This document shows positions 44,808 to 56,180 of a stretch of DNA of 64,000 nucleotides, piece by piece (within the stretch, counting starts at the first letter, position 1; each line of letters starts with the position of its first letter). A program made the translations under genes and the position numbers. This DNA is from Floccularia luteovirens. Taxonomy: Eukaryota; Basidiomycota; Agaricomycetes; Agaricales; Squamanitaceae. The notes under the pieces are model-generated. The model was given only the letters and a program-made list of their open reading frames with translations. It was not told where the DNA came from and ran no database searches. The stretch lies in assembly GCA_009739215.1 (NCBI GenBank), contig VSJF01000015.1, positions 186,001-250,000 of the forward strand. The letters are read 5' to 3'.

Positions 44808-45196
44808 TGTAAAGGCAACTGGGCAGTTTGCACAGTGTGTGTTTCAAAGTGTCACAACAGGCTGTGAAACAGGAAGCACGTCGAACTGGACAGGAAATCC
44901 AAAGTTATTATATTGTAAAGTATACATATTCTATCTACTCACCTGGACAGGAAATCCAAAGAGAAAAGTCTAAGGATTTCTGTCCAGGGGTATTGCTATA
45001 TATGTGGATAAAAATAGAAGAGGTATTGAAGGAGGGTTACTATCTTAGATGGGTGGCAACCTTAGTAACTGTATCTAAATATATAACTCCTTGATAGTAA
45101 GCATGTTGAAGTTGTATTGAGGGTAGGAAGTGGTGTTGAGGTATTGCTGAGTGGTTTTGAAGGGTTCGAAAGGTTGAACTTGGGGTATCCCTTACA
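44808..45196 (-). repeat. 5' LTR (LTR-E, 389 bp) of GypB
   Basis: On + it reads TGTAAAGGCAACTGG...GTATCCCTTACA. Its outer (right) flank is CTATC inside copia RNase H. Confidence 0.92.
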
Positions 45197-45545
45197 CTAT
45201 CTACAGCTGAAGCAGAATATGTGGCAGGAATGCATACTGCAAAACAAGTATTATGGCACTACTCACTATTCAATAAACTCAACATACCTCAATCAATGTG
45301 CTCAGAAATTCTCTCAGACAATAGAGCTGTCATTGTGATCATGCACTACCCAGAATTTCATACACGAATGAAATATTTTGACATCGCATTGCACTTCCTT
45401 TGAGATCTCATTCAAAAAGAGACAATTGAGATAACTTACATATTGACACACAAAAATCTTGCAGATATCCTAACAAAGGCCTTATCAAGAAAGGTACACA
45501 AAGATCTCACTTACAAGATTGGAGTAATACCCAATCAAGGTGGAG
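45197..45545 (+). pseudogene. Copia RNase H C-terminal fragment
   Basis: It reads LSTAEAEYVAGMHTAKQVLW, then DNRAVI, a 'HTRMKYFDIALHF' block and 'THKNLADILTKAL'. These are the conserved C-terminal copia RNase H motifs, followed directly by the purine-rich 'aaggtggagtg' and the LTR. One stop interrupts it. The upstream polyprotein has been replaced by GypB. Confidence 0.88.
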
Positions 45546-45774
45546 TGTTGTAGATAGTAACACACAGTAGATAGCAATGCGCAGCCTCACTCAAAGGCTG
45601 TGCCCCATGTAGCGCCTAATACTGCTTATTAGTGCTTGGGTATTATATTTATTAGAACAGCCAAAAGGCTATAACATTCATTAGTATTTAAGTAGATACA
45701 TGACACATAGTCTACATCAATATTACATTCATTTTATCTATAAACTTCCCTCTACTGCACCTCAGTCAAGACTA
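45546..45774 (+). repeat. 3' LTR (LTR-G, 229 bp) of the copia fragment
   Basis: It begins TGTTGTAGATAGTAAC and ends CTACTGCACCTCA. It directly follows the copia C-terminus and purine tract. It is the last repeat before the host gene region. Confidence 0.85.
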
Positions 45775-46535
45775 GTTATGTAAGCAAAAAGCGGAGCAAC
45801 AAACAATTAAAGGTAATAAACAGGGCTTATACTGCCCTTGGTTATTCCAACAAGTTTCCCAGCTGGAGTCCAGCTGGAAATCATGTTGAACCAGTATTGA
45901 TCAATTATGTCACAACCACACAAAAGTCATATGTGACTGTAACCTGTAGAGCATTTGGCGGTGTATCTAAGACAAAATGATTAAAGGAGATACTTATCCG
46001 ATAGGGAGCTGTGTCTCCATATAGACATAGCTGTGACCAAGGAAAGCGCAAACACTATACACAACACCAGCAGATTATCTGGAAAGCGGCAAAAAATTAA
46101 TGTGTGGTAGGGCTGTCAGAACAAGATTCTCACGGTCAACTACCAGCTAACTCCAGAGCGCGTTTTCACTGGGCATTAGGCCAAACCTCCATTTATGTCT
46201 GGACATGGCTCTAGCCTTCTGGTCAAGTAAATATTGTCCGGATGGTGGCTCCTGGCCTTTTCAAAAAATTGGTCCACGTTGTCCGGATTCGTTAACCCCG
46301 GCTTGTTTCGAAATTTCTGAAAAATCTGTTCGGATGAGTGTCAGGCCGCGCCTGCTATTATCCGGGGTCCTCATTCTCCTTGGTGTGTCTTAAGTCTTCT
46401 TGGGATCGTCATTGTCTGTTTCACTTGCTTCTTGGTCCCAAGTTGCTTGGCATGGAGTAATGGTCTGCCCTGGGCTTGCAATCCATCCGCATATAAAGGC
46501 CCAAGTACCTACACGAACCTACCGCCCCAAACCTG
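45775..46535 (+). other. Upstream region of the ENA ATPase gene
   Basis: Single-copy-looking, CpG-containing DNA without ORFs of note. 'TGTCCGGAT' or close variants recur at about 46,226, 46,277 and 46,336. These are seen only as repeats, and no factor is assigned. Confidence 0.5.
46492..46497 (+). promoter_or_regulatory. Possible TATA box of the ENA ATPase gene
   Basis: TATAAA in 'gcatataaaggcc', 39 bp before the start codon. The short distance leaves only a brief 5' UTR, so the assignment is tentative. Confidence 0.4.
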
Positions 46536-49500
46536 ATGGGTATTTTTAATCGACGTTCAGACCTTAGACTTAGCAGTCGAACAGATACGACTCTCTCTGT
46601 TAACATCTCGCCTAAGAACCCAGACTTTTCATCTGTCGCCCCCTCAGCCCATACACTCACTCCTGAACAACTTTTCGAAGACCTTGGAACTTCTCAGAAT
46701 GATGGACTCTCAAAAAACGAAGCAGCCCAACGTCTTGAAAGTTGTGGAGAGAATCTACTTCAAGGCCAGGGTGGTCTCTCAGCTTGGCGAGTTCTCCTAG
46801 GACAGTTGGGTAAGTCTCCTGAAATATCATCAATCCGTCTTGCTGATTTATAAGTTCAGCGAATGCGTTGACTATGGTTTTGCTTGCTGCATTGATCCTG
46901 AGCTTTGGTGTCCAGGACTTCGTTGAAGGGGCGGTCATCGCCGCCATTATTGTCTTCAACACAACGTTCGTTACACATAGCTTTTTCGTCGACCGAGCTC
47001 AAAGCTTACGTATTAATTGGTCTTTAGGGTCGGATTTTTCCAAGAATACCGTGCAGAGAAAACTATGGATTCTCTGCGCCAACTTTCGTCACCTACAGCC
47101 TTTGTCATTCGCAATGGAGAGGGTGTTCCAGTGCCTGCCAAGAACGTTGTTCCAGGTGCGTTTTGATCCTTCAATGAGAGTTATCGTTACTTAAACCGCT
47201 TGTTATGTAGGTGATCTCGTTCAGATCAAAGCTGGGGACGTTGTCCCGGCCGATGTAGGATCCATTACACCCATTATGTGTAACAATATGCTTATCGATC
47301 TCCGAATCAGTTACGGTTAATCACGATATCAAATCTAGAAATATCTGAGCAATTACTTACTGGCGAGTCTGTACCAGGTAAGTGCATTTCCTCACAGTGA
47401 TATTTCAATCCTCACCCCTTCTGTAGTCGCAAAGAATATCGACACTTTCAGCAGTGATGAGATGGACCTTCCAATAGGCGATCGGCTCAACCTTTGCTAT
47501 GCCTCAACCGTGGTGACCAAAGGACGAGGCACTGGTATAACCATAGGGACCGGCATGAATACTCAAGTGAGCTCTACTTAGATGAAATAATTCTTTGACC
47601 ATGTCATTTATGCTGTCCTCTCCTCTCTTAGATTGGACGCATCGCGGATGCTATCAGTGGTAAGACTCCTGCTGCAGGCAACGAGGATGAGCAACGCCTA
47701 CCATTTCTCAAGCGTATCGGCGAAAAGATTTTAGTGGCTCTGTAGGTTCCATCCATTGTTCGGATTTGTTACAAACTCATCTCTTTTAGTGGCCTTCGTT
47801 CCGGAACACCCCTTCAGATCAAATTAGCAAAGCTCGCATTCTGGTTGTTGGGATGCGCCGTCATCTTGGCAATTATTGTTTTCTCTGTTGCGAGATGGAG
47901 GGTTACCAACGAAGTCGCCCTCTATGCTATTGCAGTCGCCATTGCCATCATTCCCGAATCACTCATCGCAGTCTTGACCTTGACAATGGCTGTCGGGACG
48001 AGGCGTATGGCCAAAGAACACGTTATTGTCCGTAAATTGGGTGCTTTGGAAAATCTGGGAGGTGTTACGGACATTTGTAGCGATAAGACTGGCACTTTGA
48101 CATTGGGTGAACATCTACCACATATTTTCCCTGGTCATGTATGCTCAAATGAACAATTTCAGGCAAAATGTCGGTTCGGAAATTTTGGCTCGCGGCTGAT
48201 ATTCAAAAAGCTGCTGAATTTACGGCAGAGACCAATCAAGACGCACTCCAACCCACTGGCATTGTGCGCAGGGACAGCGACAATTCCGTTCTCGAGCCAG
48301 CTTCAATCAGTGAAAGTCTGGCACGAGCTGTCCATGTTGCCTCGCTGTGTAACGTCGCAACGTGAGTTGATTTGGTTAAGCTAGTGACATTACTTCTGAA
48401 AAAAAAAATTTTTTTCCAACGAAAGTATTCGGAAGAACTTGAAAGGAGAGTGGAAGTCCATTGGTGATCCTACAGAGGTCGCTCTTCAAGTTTTTGCTAG
48501 CAAACTCAAACTTGGTCGTTCGACCCTAACTTCCGATGCGCCTGAACCTGAAGAAAGAGCCGGAAGACCAGCTCTTGGTAAGGTCATAGAGTACATCGAA
48601 AAGGACAGAGTGCACTTCGATGATGAGAAGGAGACGATGGAGAGGAAGGCCAAGGCAAAGAGGTTTCAGCTTAAAGCGGAATTCCCATTTTCCAGTGAAT
48701 TGAAGAGGATGACTACTATTTATGTGGATAGCGAGAATGAGAGCCAAGCGCTCGTTCTCATCAAGGGCGCGGTGCTTAACGCTTCCATGTCTTCATTCTA
48801 TTACTGTATAGCTTACATTTACATTTTCAAGGCCGAACGCGTCCTGGAAGCAGCCACCTCCTATGTTCCAGCACCTGAGGAATATCCCGACGATACCGCA
48901 CCTTTGACTGAAGAAATCCGGAACACATTCATGGTCAAGGTTGAGGAATTCGCCTCCCAAGGTCTTCGTGTCATCGGTCTTGCATCTCGAACCATTCCCA
49001 ATGTGAACATCGAAAGCATCTCGCGAGAGGATGCTGAAAAGGACTTTATCTTCCGCGGACTGGTGGGTATCTTTGATCCCCCAAGGCCTGAGACACTGGG
49101 AGCAGTTCGGTCTTGTAAACAAGCTGGGATCGTGGTGCACATGTACGTTCGCGGTCATCTCTCAATTCCGAAAATTCAACTTTCTTTCTAATAGGCTAAC
49201 TGGTGACCATGTCACAACTGCGAAGGCAATCGCTGAGGCAGTTGAAATCATATCACCTAACGCACCAGCAAGCGCCGTTATGACCGTAAGTTTAATTTTT
49301 TTTCGAGAAAAAAAAAAAAAAAGAAATATCTAAACCACATCCAGGCCACAGAGTTTGACAAGCTGACAGACCAAGAAATTGATGCGCTACCAGAACTCCC
49401 GCTCGTCATTGCGCGATGTGCACCAGAGACGAAAGTTCGCATGATTCATGCGGGGAAACGCCGCGGAAAGCATCTTTCTATGTCTGGTGACGGTGTCAAC

Positions 49501-50721
49501 GACTCCCCTGCCCTGAAACTGGCCCCAGTTGGCATCGCTATGGGCATTGCTGGTTCCGACGTCGCAAAGGACGCATCCGATCTTGTCTTGACCGATGAGT
49601 GAGCGTCTTCACATCTCCAATCTGCATGACTCTTGTTGACCTAGTCAATCAGTAATTTCAATTCGATCGTCGTCGCCATTAGTGAGGGTCGCCGATTATT
49701 CACAAATATTCAGCGTTTCATAGTGCATCTCTTGACAATTAATGTCGCCGAAGTCATTACATTGATTATCGGCCTTTGTTTTTTGGACGAACTTGGATCT
49801 AGTGTTTTCCCTCTTAGCCCTATTGGCGTGCTATGGGTGAACATGGTAAGTGGAGTGTTCAACATTAGGATTACATTATATAGACCTGCTCGTTGCACAG
49901 GTCACGAGCTCGGCTCCTGCTTTTGGCCTCGGTTTAGAGAAAGCTCCTGCTGATTTGATGAGAAGGCCACCGCATTCGATCAAGGACGGTGTCTTCACCT
50001 GGCCTGTTATCATTGATTGTGTAGCTTATGGAATTGTCATGGGGGGCGTAGGCCTTATGAGCGTAAGTATATTCAATCCCCTTGTTTGTTCCTGAACTGA
50101 CACTGAATTCATTCCGCAGTTCGTGATCGTCGTTTATGGTAATGGCAACGGGGATCTTGGTCGGGATTGTAACCATTCTGCCAGTTATATCTGCGAGACT
50201 GTTTTCAGGGCGAGATCCACGACATTTGCCACCCTCATTGTAGCAATTTCCCTCTATGGTCTGGAGCTGAAATCCTGTGAGTCCTTGACCGTGACATTCA
50301 GAAAGTCAACCGCTAAATGGTTCCTTTCTATCCCTTTAGTCGATCGGTCCTTGTTCTCTTTAACACCTGGCCGATTCTTTGTCAAGGATATATTAGCAAA
50401 TCCCGTCCTGCTGTGGTCAGTTGTTGGCGGAGTGATTAGCGCCGTTTTACGTGAGTTGTTATTTCCCTCCTTTGCTCCATATTATAATACGAATTAACCA
50501 TTGGCACAGCGGTCTATATCCCTGGTTTCAACACGAGAGTCTTTTATCAGAGTGGCATCAGTTGGGAATGGGGCATCGTGGTGGGCATGTCGGTCGTGTT
50601 CGTGATCTGGTGCGAAATTTGGAAGCTTATACGACGGCCGCTGTACAAGCGATGGTCTCCAGCGATTGTCGAACCCTTAGCAATCGAAGAACGGACGGAG
50701 AAGCGTCACAATGCGGTGTAA
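46536..50721 (+). CDS. ENA-type (P2D) Na+/K+-exporting P-type ATPase
   Basis: ATP-driven efflux of Na+ or K+ at the plasma or endomembrane. I place 17 introns of 48-65 bp, all GT-AG: 46810-46859, 46966-47027, 47156-47210, 47255-47310, 47378-47426, 47567-47631, 47742-47789, 48107-48162, 48362-48425, 48772-48831, 49143-49194, 49286-49344, 49599-49652, 49846-49900, 50063-50119, 50277-50339, 50451-50509. The 3222-nt coding sequence stays in frame (1073 residues, normal for ENA). Motifs: TGES near 201, PESLIAV near 346, phosphorylated Asp 388 in DKTGTLT, TGDH near 683, GDGVNDSPAL near 759. The N-terminus fits a cation-ATPase N domain ('GLSKNEAAQRL'). The subfamily follows from IPESLIAVLTLTMA and the FGV(Q/K)D region. 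No defects are seen. Confidence 0.93.
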
Positions 50722-52369
50722 CGTGATGATTGGAACTGGATATCGGCTCCGACTTGACACCCGCAGGTCCCATTACTCAACTAGAATGCTATCTGTCTGC
50801 CGCGCATATGAAATAGAATTTCCTCGCTCAAGCTGTCTTTGAAAGCATGGCTGTTCGTAGAACCGTACCCACCAAAAGCGCAAAGGCCGCAGTGTTGTTT
50901 TATAGACGAGCACCCAGGCTGTTATGAGAACCGGGATTTTCGGTAAAATTGAAGATCGAAGAACATTTGTCTGACAGCAGCATTGGGGAGATGCCGCAGA
51001 GACAGTTAATTCCCTAGTTCCAAGATACTAGGGAGCCGGCATGTTGACATGATGATATACCGACTACAAACAGGTTTGATTAGACATGGCGGGAAGAGAA
51101 GGAAATCCCAACCAACCAGAAAACAGCACTCAACAAATTAGTTATTGCCATGAAAAAGCAAAACTAAGAATTGGCTTGCCGCTCCTTACAAATGGTCGCT
51201 TAAGCCGTGGTCCACGGTTAAAGTGGTATTTCTGGCAAAGTCAGAAACAAGAGAAGGGAACCAATGATGTCAGATCCAAAGCAGATTCCGAAGAATCCAT
51301 ATCACAGGCAAAATGTACAGGTGCACAAGCTCACCATAATAAATGGGGACGACTATATCGCCAGATGGTCTTGAACTTCTTCCTCGGTCAATTTTCGAAA
51401 TGTGGCTTTGAACGGCCAGTCCGGCCTCCAGTTTAGCCTTGTTGCAATTCAGCAGTTGTTGGACTAATCGGAATAGTCAACTTCGATGGTCTTCTCGGTC
51501 ATTTGGCCTTCGAACCCTTCTTTGAGCGTCAAAAATGACGCTGAATGGCGTCGTTGAACATTACCCACACCTGGTTGAACAAATGCAAATGAAAAACCGC
51601 TAGGGAAATAAAGACATGACGTGAAATTTGCGCACTGTGATCTCAGAAACGTCTCTATATCATCATGTTCTTTCCACTAATACTTGCTTTCTGCATCCAG
51701 AAAGAACAGTGACGATCACCTGATAGAGGAATGAGCCCCAATGACTAGCTCAACCTGTGATCAAGAAAGAAGGCGAGGTGCGGCGTCACACTTGTACACT
51801 GCGTATCGGCACCTATGCCACTTAACCCCCAGTCACCAAGGATCCTTGTAAGGCTTGTTGCATTGATAGCGGCGATTTCTCATGTTGGGCGGGTATTCAT
51901 CACAGATCTTCCAGTATGCTTGACCGCCCTTGCGTGTTTGTGACAACTATTCGGAAGTCGTGTCCTACACGATTCTGGTATTTGGAAATATCACAGCGTT
52001 TCCTTGACCGCGGAATCGTTGCTTTAAGATAGATGTCTTCTTTTCAGTTGCAATCACAATCCCATTCGAAGTCATATGTCTGTTCATACCGTTGGTTCCG
52101 AAACTTTGTAGGTCCCTGAGCTACCGCAGCAAGTGCATATTCGGTTTGAACAAGTTTCCCATTTGGGTGAGGAGACGGGGCGTTGAAGACAATAACTGGG
52201 AGTGAAACAACAATACTTGGAATCCTTTCTTTGGGGGCAAGGGTGGTGCATCATTTGTATGAATTAAGATTGGAACTGTCCATGGAATAAAATGCTACAA
52301 AGCTGAGGAAGAATAATCAGAAAGGATGGAATGAGACCCGGACACGAAGGTTAACACACCTGCTATAAG
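50722..52369. other. 1.6 kb intergenic region between convergent genes
   Basis: It holds the 3' ends of the ENA gene (+) and the CNNM-like gene (-). A 116-codon frame at 51086-51436 has no recognisable domain and no splice context. A small inverted repeat 'gcgtcaaaaatgacgc' lies near 51,528. I see no further gene. Confidence 0.5.
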
Positions 52370-53663
52370 TTACTCTCCAGAACGCCCAGCATCCCTGCTT
52401 TGATCCCCGTGAACAGGATTTCTCATGACCATCATTGTATCAGAGTTTGTACGATGGAATCCGTGAGCACCATGGTCTGTATCCACACTTAAACCAACGT
52501 CTAAAGACAGTGGATTTCCCGCTTCGACCGTCTCGTGTGCGAAGCTGCCATCCTTCTCATCTATTGTTTCTGTATCTTCATCCTTGCTTAAATCGATGCT
52601 GGTATTATCACGTGGACTTGGTGGTGCGCTTCGGGACCGCAAAAAGCCAAGCCCTTTCAATGAAATCGGTTTGAAGAGTCCGTGCCTATATCCATGTGTG
52701 GGTGTAGGGGCTATAGGAACGACTGTTTGCTGTGCCGAGTTTGCAGGTCCCGGAGCCAGGCTCCCGCTAGCTTGGTCTTGTTGTGCGAGGACGGGTGGGG
52801 GAACTTGATATGGGTCTCCATTGGCGCCTTGACGATCGAACTCATCGTAAATTTCTTCACCAATAAGTTCTGTATGGAAATGTACATTAGTATGGATCGG
52901 ATGGGGGTGGGAGGGTTGAGAAATGTGGTTTCAAGAGACATGAGTAAGCAATTAAGATCTCGCAGACAGAATGACAAACCTTCAAGTATGTCTTCAAGTG
53001 TGATGATACCAAGAGGCATCACAGCTGGATCGAATCCTTGTAAAAACTATGATAGGGAAATTTGTTAATTACTCCCCTTTTTACACGTTATGATCGAGCA
53101 GAACTTACTTCCTCGGCGCCTTTCTTTGCTAAAACCGCATCTGCTGGCATATTTGGTTCAAGCATTGACATAGACGTCATCCCGGCTGCCACTCTGGGTA
53201 ACTGGAAACTGGTTCTCTTGACGCGTTTTCCATCATCTAAGCTCGATTTTCTAACTCCATCCAATACGTCGCCTTTGCGCAACCCGCCACCAACAGCAAC
53301 GCCACTATCTATCTTTTCCTTCTCACCACCAGCGGTCGCAAAATCCATCTCCAATACGCCCGGATGAACTTCCTGCTTTTTCGAGAAAGCGCCCACTGTC
53401 CCTCCTTGTCCGGCACCTTCCTCAATATCTCGTGCGCCATGCTTCTTGGATCGTTTGCTACTCAATTTCTTCACAATCCCTCTTTTCTTCTTTCTACTAG
53501 CCAAGGTCTTGTCATCATCGGTACCCTCGCCATCTCCACTACTACTACTCTCCGGTTCTTCTTCATCGTGATCAGAGTCCGTATCAGTGTCGTCACCCAT
53601 TCCAACGCGTTCCATGAGACGCTTGGTCAATCCACGCTTGACTGCTTTCTTGACACTAGCTGC
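52370..53663 (-). pseudogene. 5'-truncated CNNM/MAM3-like CBS-domain protein
   Basis: Exons on the minus strand: 53663-53109, 53046-52980, 52869-52370, with GT-AG introns of 62 and 110 bp. The frame (374 codons with stop) begins right after a splice acceptor (CTTTAG) with ASVKKAVKRGL. This is the linker inside the CBS pair of fungal CNNM/MAM3 membrane proteins (divalent metal homeostasis, vacuole/Golgi). An acidic Ser-rich insert follows, then the second CBS end: FLQGFDPAVMPLGIITLEDILEELIGEEIYDEFD. A Pro- and Ser-rich tail ends at SRDAGRSGE. The N-terminal DUF21 transmembrane domain and first CBS are absent, and the upstream DNA is the VMA9 gene. It is probably a truncated duplicate, although the rest is open and CpG-normal. 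Confidence 0.8.
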
Positions 53664-53692
53664 CTAAAGAGTTTCGCCGCATTCCATTACTC

Positions 53693-54015
53693 TCAGTGTT
53701 TCCCAGAACGTACGGGTGCTGCGTCACAAGTTTAACGTCATTTTTGACAAAGTTTACGGGTAAGCTCGACACGCACCAATGAGAGGATGCAATTGAGCCA
53801 TGTAAGTCACCATCCACATCAAGTAGCAGGATGCCAGCGCCAACATGAGCGCAGTGCGTATCGTTCTGTCCATTGGATAACCATTAACGTTCATTTGCGG
53901 GAATCTCTAGGTAAGCATACACTTATTGAGGGCCCTTTGGCACAAACAGCGCTGCTGCTGTCATGAGCCCAGCTGTGGCGACGAAGGCAAAGAGGACTGG
54001 GAGTATTGAAGGCAT
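53693..54015 (-). CDS. VMA9: V-type ATPase subunit e (VMA9-like)
   Basis: Small two-helix subunit of the Vo sector of the vacuolar proton pump. Exons on the minus strand: 54015-53927, 53865-53777, 53718-53693, giving 67 residues, the usual size. The first helix is PVLFAFVATAGLMTAAALF followed by VPKGPQ. The second is TALMLALASCYLMWMVTYM followed by AQLHPLIAP, the family signature. The second intron (53776-53719) is GT-AG. The first (53926-53866, 61 bp) begins ATAAGT instead of GTAAGT, because the in-frame alternative reads a TAA straight after Gln. Without that splice only 30 residues are made. Its 3' end is 30 bp from the start of the truncated CNNM frame. Confidence 0.85.
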
Positions 54016-54827
54016 TTCGAACAGCGGACAAACGGTAGCTGCTGGTTGAGTTGAAGCTTAGTGTGTGGGAACTTCATCATGGCTGTCCCGGCTTGAACGA
54101 AAGCAGTCTTGGGTTGACACTGGCAAGATTCGAGTTCAATAGGATCCCACTCAATTCATCCCCCAAAGGTCAACCCTGTCATTATGCACTGATCCGATTG
54201 AAGAACTGAAGCTCAAATAATGATGTTTACCATATTTACAAGAGCGGCATGGCTTAATTGAAGAGTCCATGACTACTAACTTCGAGTCACACGTTCTACT
54301 CTAAAGTCCTACAGGAACCTTCAACTCGACACTCGGGGATCCATATGGCTGGCTACTCCCACTGCTATAGCGAATTTGATCTTCCCGCTTAACCTACTTG
54401 GCCGGCGAACATCCTTAGACGACACTGTCCTCCGTACGGGCAAAAGCCAGCTTAAAGATCACTTTTGCATGGAAGCCTCACTGCTTCCCTAAATATCATG
54501 CCCCAGTGCAAGCCTTTTACCATACAGCCCAACTCTACATATGTAAGACAATTTAACACAGTCCCGTAGCCTTTTAATTATTTGGTGAAGACTTCCAATC
54601 AGATCAGGCTAGGGCAAACGAGAGTCCTTGTCGAATAATTGAAGGCATCACGCCGATACCCCGAGCCCGAGTGGCTAGCATGCCATTTGACCTCGAATAT
54701 TGTGAGTACAACTAGCATAGAGACTTGAAGTTTATAAGTAAGTTTATTGATGTCGTCTTTTCCTTGCTATTCTGAACCCTCTGTGTGAAATTGAATATAT
54801 GACAGTAACTAACTGTTGCGGAAGGCT
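54016..54827. other. Intergenic region upstream of VMA9
   Basis: No ORFs of note. It presumably holds the VMA9 promoter near 54,020-54,200 on the minus strand; no clear TATA box is visible. Confidence 0.45.
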
Positions 54828-54908
54828 AAGTGATTTTGATACAACAACATATGTATTGACCACTATCGCCTATCAATTGGCGCGTAACCACACGAGCCTA
54901 TATCCTCA
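54828..54908 (+). pseudogene. 81-bp fragment of an NLR NACHT exon
   Basis: It aligns without gaps to 57662-57742 of the + strand NLR gene with three mismatches by eye. It covers the codons between the Walker A and Walker B regions (TTTYVLTTIAYQLARN). Sequence on either side does not match, so it is an isolated remnant. Confidence 0.85.
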
Positions 54909-55187
54909 TTCCATTTACCCATCCCTCCGAGATACCGTCTAAATTGCACCACAAAGGTTGACTTTTCATTTCTCTCTCTGGATGTCTTTCTCTCCTTGGA
55001 TTTGTATTTCTAAATCAATCAATACCGGATCTCTTTTTTCTTATCTTCTCAGCTTCCCTCTGCATCATTTCCTCTCTTCTTCACTTCGGCCTTCGGAACT
55101 TGTCATCATTTCTGTAATACATTAGGGCCTTTCACTCCTCTCCTACTTTTTCTTGATATCCCTTCTCATTCGGATACTTCACCACCA

Positions 55188-55475
55188 CTAAACCCAACCA
55201 TATACCAGCATAGATTTGTCATCCACGAGACTCTCCGGATCAATAGCGGGTGGAAGTAACTCTTTGGGGGTCTCCCATTGGTTTTCAACTGCAGGCGACA
55301 TAAGTACCTCTCCCCACTCTGCAGCCCCAGTTTCGGCCGAACTGAGGTGGCAGAGTGCTGAGAGGTATAGTTGTCTCTTCTCTTGTGACTTGGCTGACCA
55401 GTGCGGTTTGTTACTGTAAGTTGTTTTTTTTTTCTTCCTCTTTTTGAATTGAATTTGACTCTTGTTTGACTCCAT
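55188..55475 (-). CDS. Hypothetical ORF fragment
   Basis: A 95-codon frame (a 118-codon frame overlaps it). The C-terminal half (VENQWETPKELLPPAIDPESLVDDKSMLVY) looks protein-like, but I recognise no family. It may be the exon of a small gene or part of a decayed element. A CT-rich context on both sides argues for caution. Confidence 0.3.
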   Translation of the reverse strand: MESNKSQIQFKKRKKKKTTYSNKPHWSAKSQEKRQLYLSALCHLSSAETGAAEWGEVLMSPAVENQWETPKELLPPAIDPESLVDDKSMLVYGWV

Positions 55476-55982
55476 AGATTATCGCCTGAATTTAACTTCA
55501 CTGTCCCCACTTCGACATACATCCACTCGTTTTAACCGCTCAAACGACACCCGTAAAACTACGAAACCCGTTTCACTTATCTTACTGGATGCTTCCCCCT
55601 CCCAGTAACGGGTTCCTTGGTTTTTGTCTGGACTTGCTGCGCTTGCTCCATTCATCCCTATTTTCTTATACTGTTCTTATTCTTATTTATCTCCTCTTTG
55701 TAACAATCACCTCGACTTGTATCAATTATTCTTAATGAATCTCACCTTTTCCTCTCCTTAAGACTTTGCGAAGAAATTGGGTTATTAGTATGGTTATTTA
55801 TTTACACGGATTCTTCTTTGTGTGATATGCACTTCTGATCTATATCTGAAGTTTCGAGTTTCAGTGTCCCTTACTCAAAACCCCACCTATTCTCATCATT
55901 TGACAAGCTATCGCGACCCTTGTCAGTGTGACTATGGGCCATCAGTAGATATTAGATATCCCCCCAATTCTAGTCGTTACAC

Positions 55983-56180
55983 TTTTTTTTGAATCCATGT
56001 ATTGATCATTGGGGCTGAGCGCTGATGCCCTATGGAAATCATTACATGCGCTTTTAAGGATACTACGGGTATCTAATGCTTGGTTTATGGTAGTCTATGC
56101 TTTGTCCTCTATGGGTCCAGTGACGGTAGTCTTTACATGTGTTATGATTTGAAGCTCCCTTGAATTTCAGAATAACGGCC
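55983..56180 (-). mobile_element. 5'-truncated LINE tail
   Basis: A T run followed by 'gaatccatgtattgatcattgggg' and 'atcattacatgc' parallels the LINE 3' end at 25,660-25,730, and 'gggtatctaat' is shared further in. Typical short LINE 3' insertion on the minus strand. The 5' break is not sharply defined. Confidence 0.7.

Larger units (their letters stand above)
39296..45196 (-). mobile_element. GypB: chromovirus with both LTR-E, degenerate
   Basis: On the minus strand: 5' LTR 44808-45196, gag, knuckle, protease, RT-RNase H, integrase, chromodomain, a polypurine tract (AGAAGGGGGG, about 39685-39700) and 3' LTR 39296-39684. The order and completeness are those of a full Ty3/gypsy chromovirus of 5.9 kb, including a 312-bp LTR-B insertion. 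Flanking bases differ (GGTAG left, CTATC right), so the two ends do not come from one simple insertion. At least 20 in-frame stops are TGA where Arg is expected. Confidence 0.9.

Noticed and set aside
36054..45774. A single simple copia element spanning both LTR-G copies
   Set aside because: A second copia LTR type (LTR-K) directly precedes the 5' coding fragment, and the flanks of LTR-F and GypB show deletion. The two copia parts may come from different elements.
51086..51436. 116-codon ORF downstream of the ENA ATPase
   Set aside because: No domain, no splice pattern, and unremarkable composition. It lies in the 3' region of the ATPase and I see no support for a gene.
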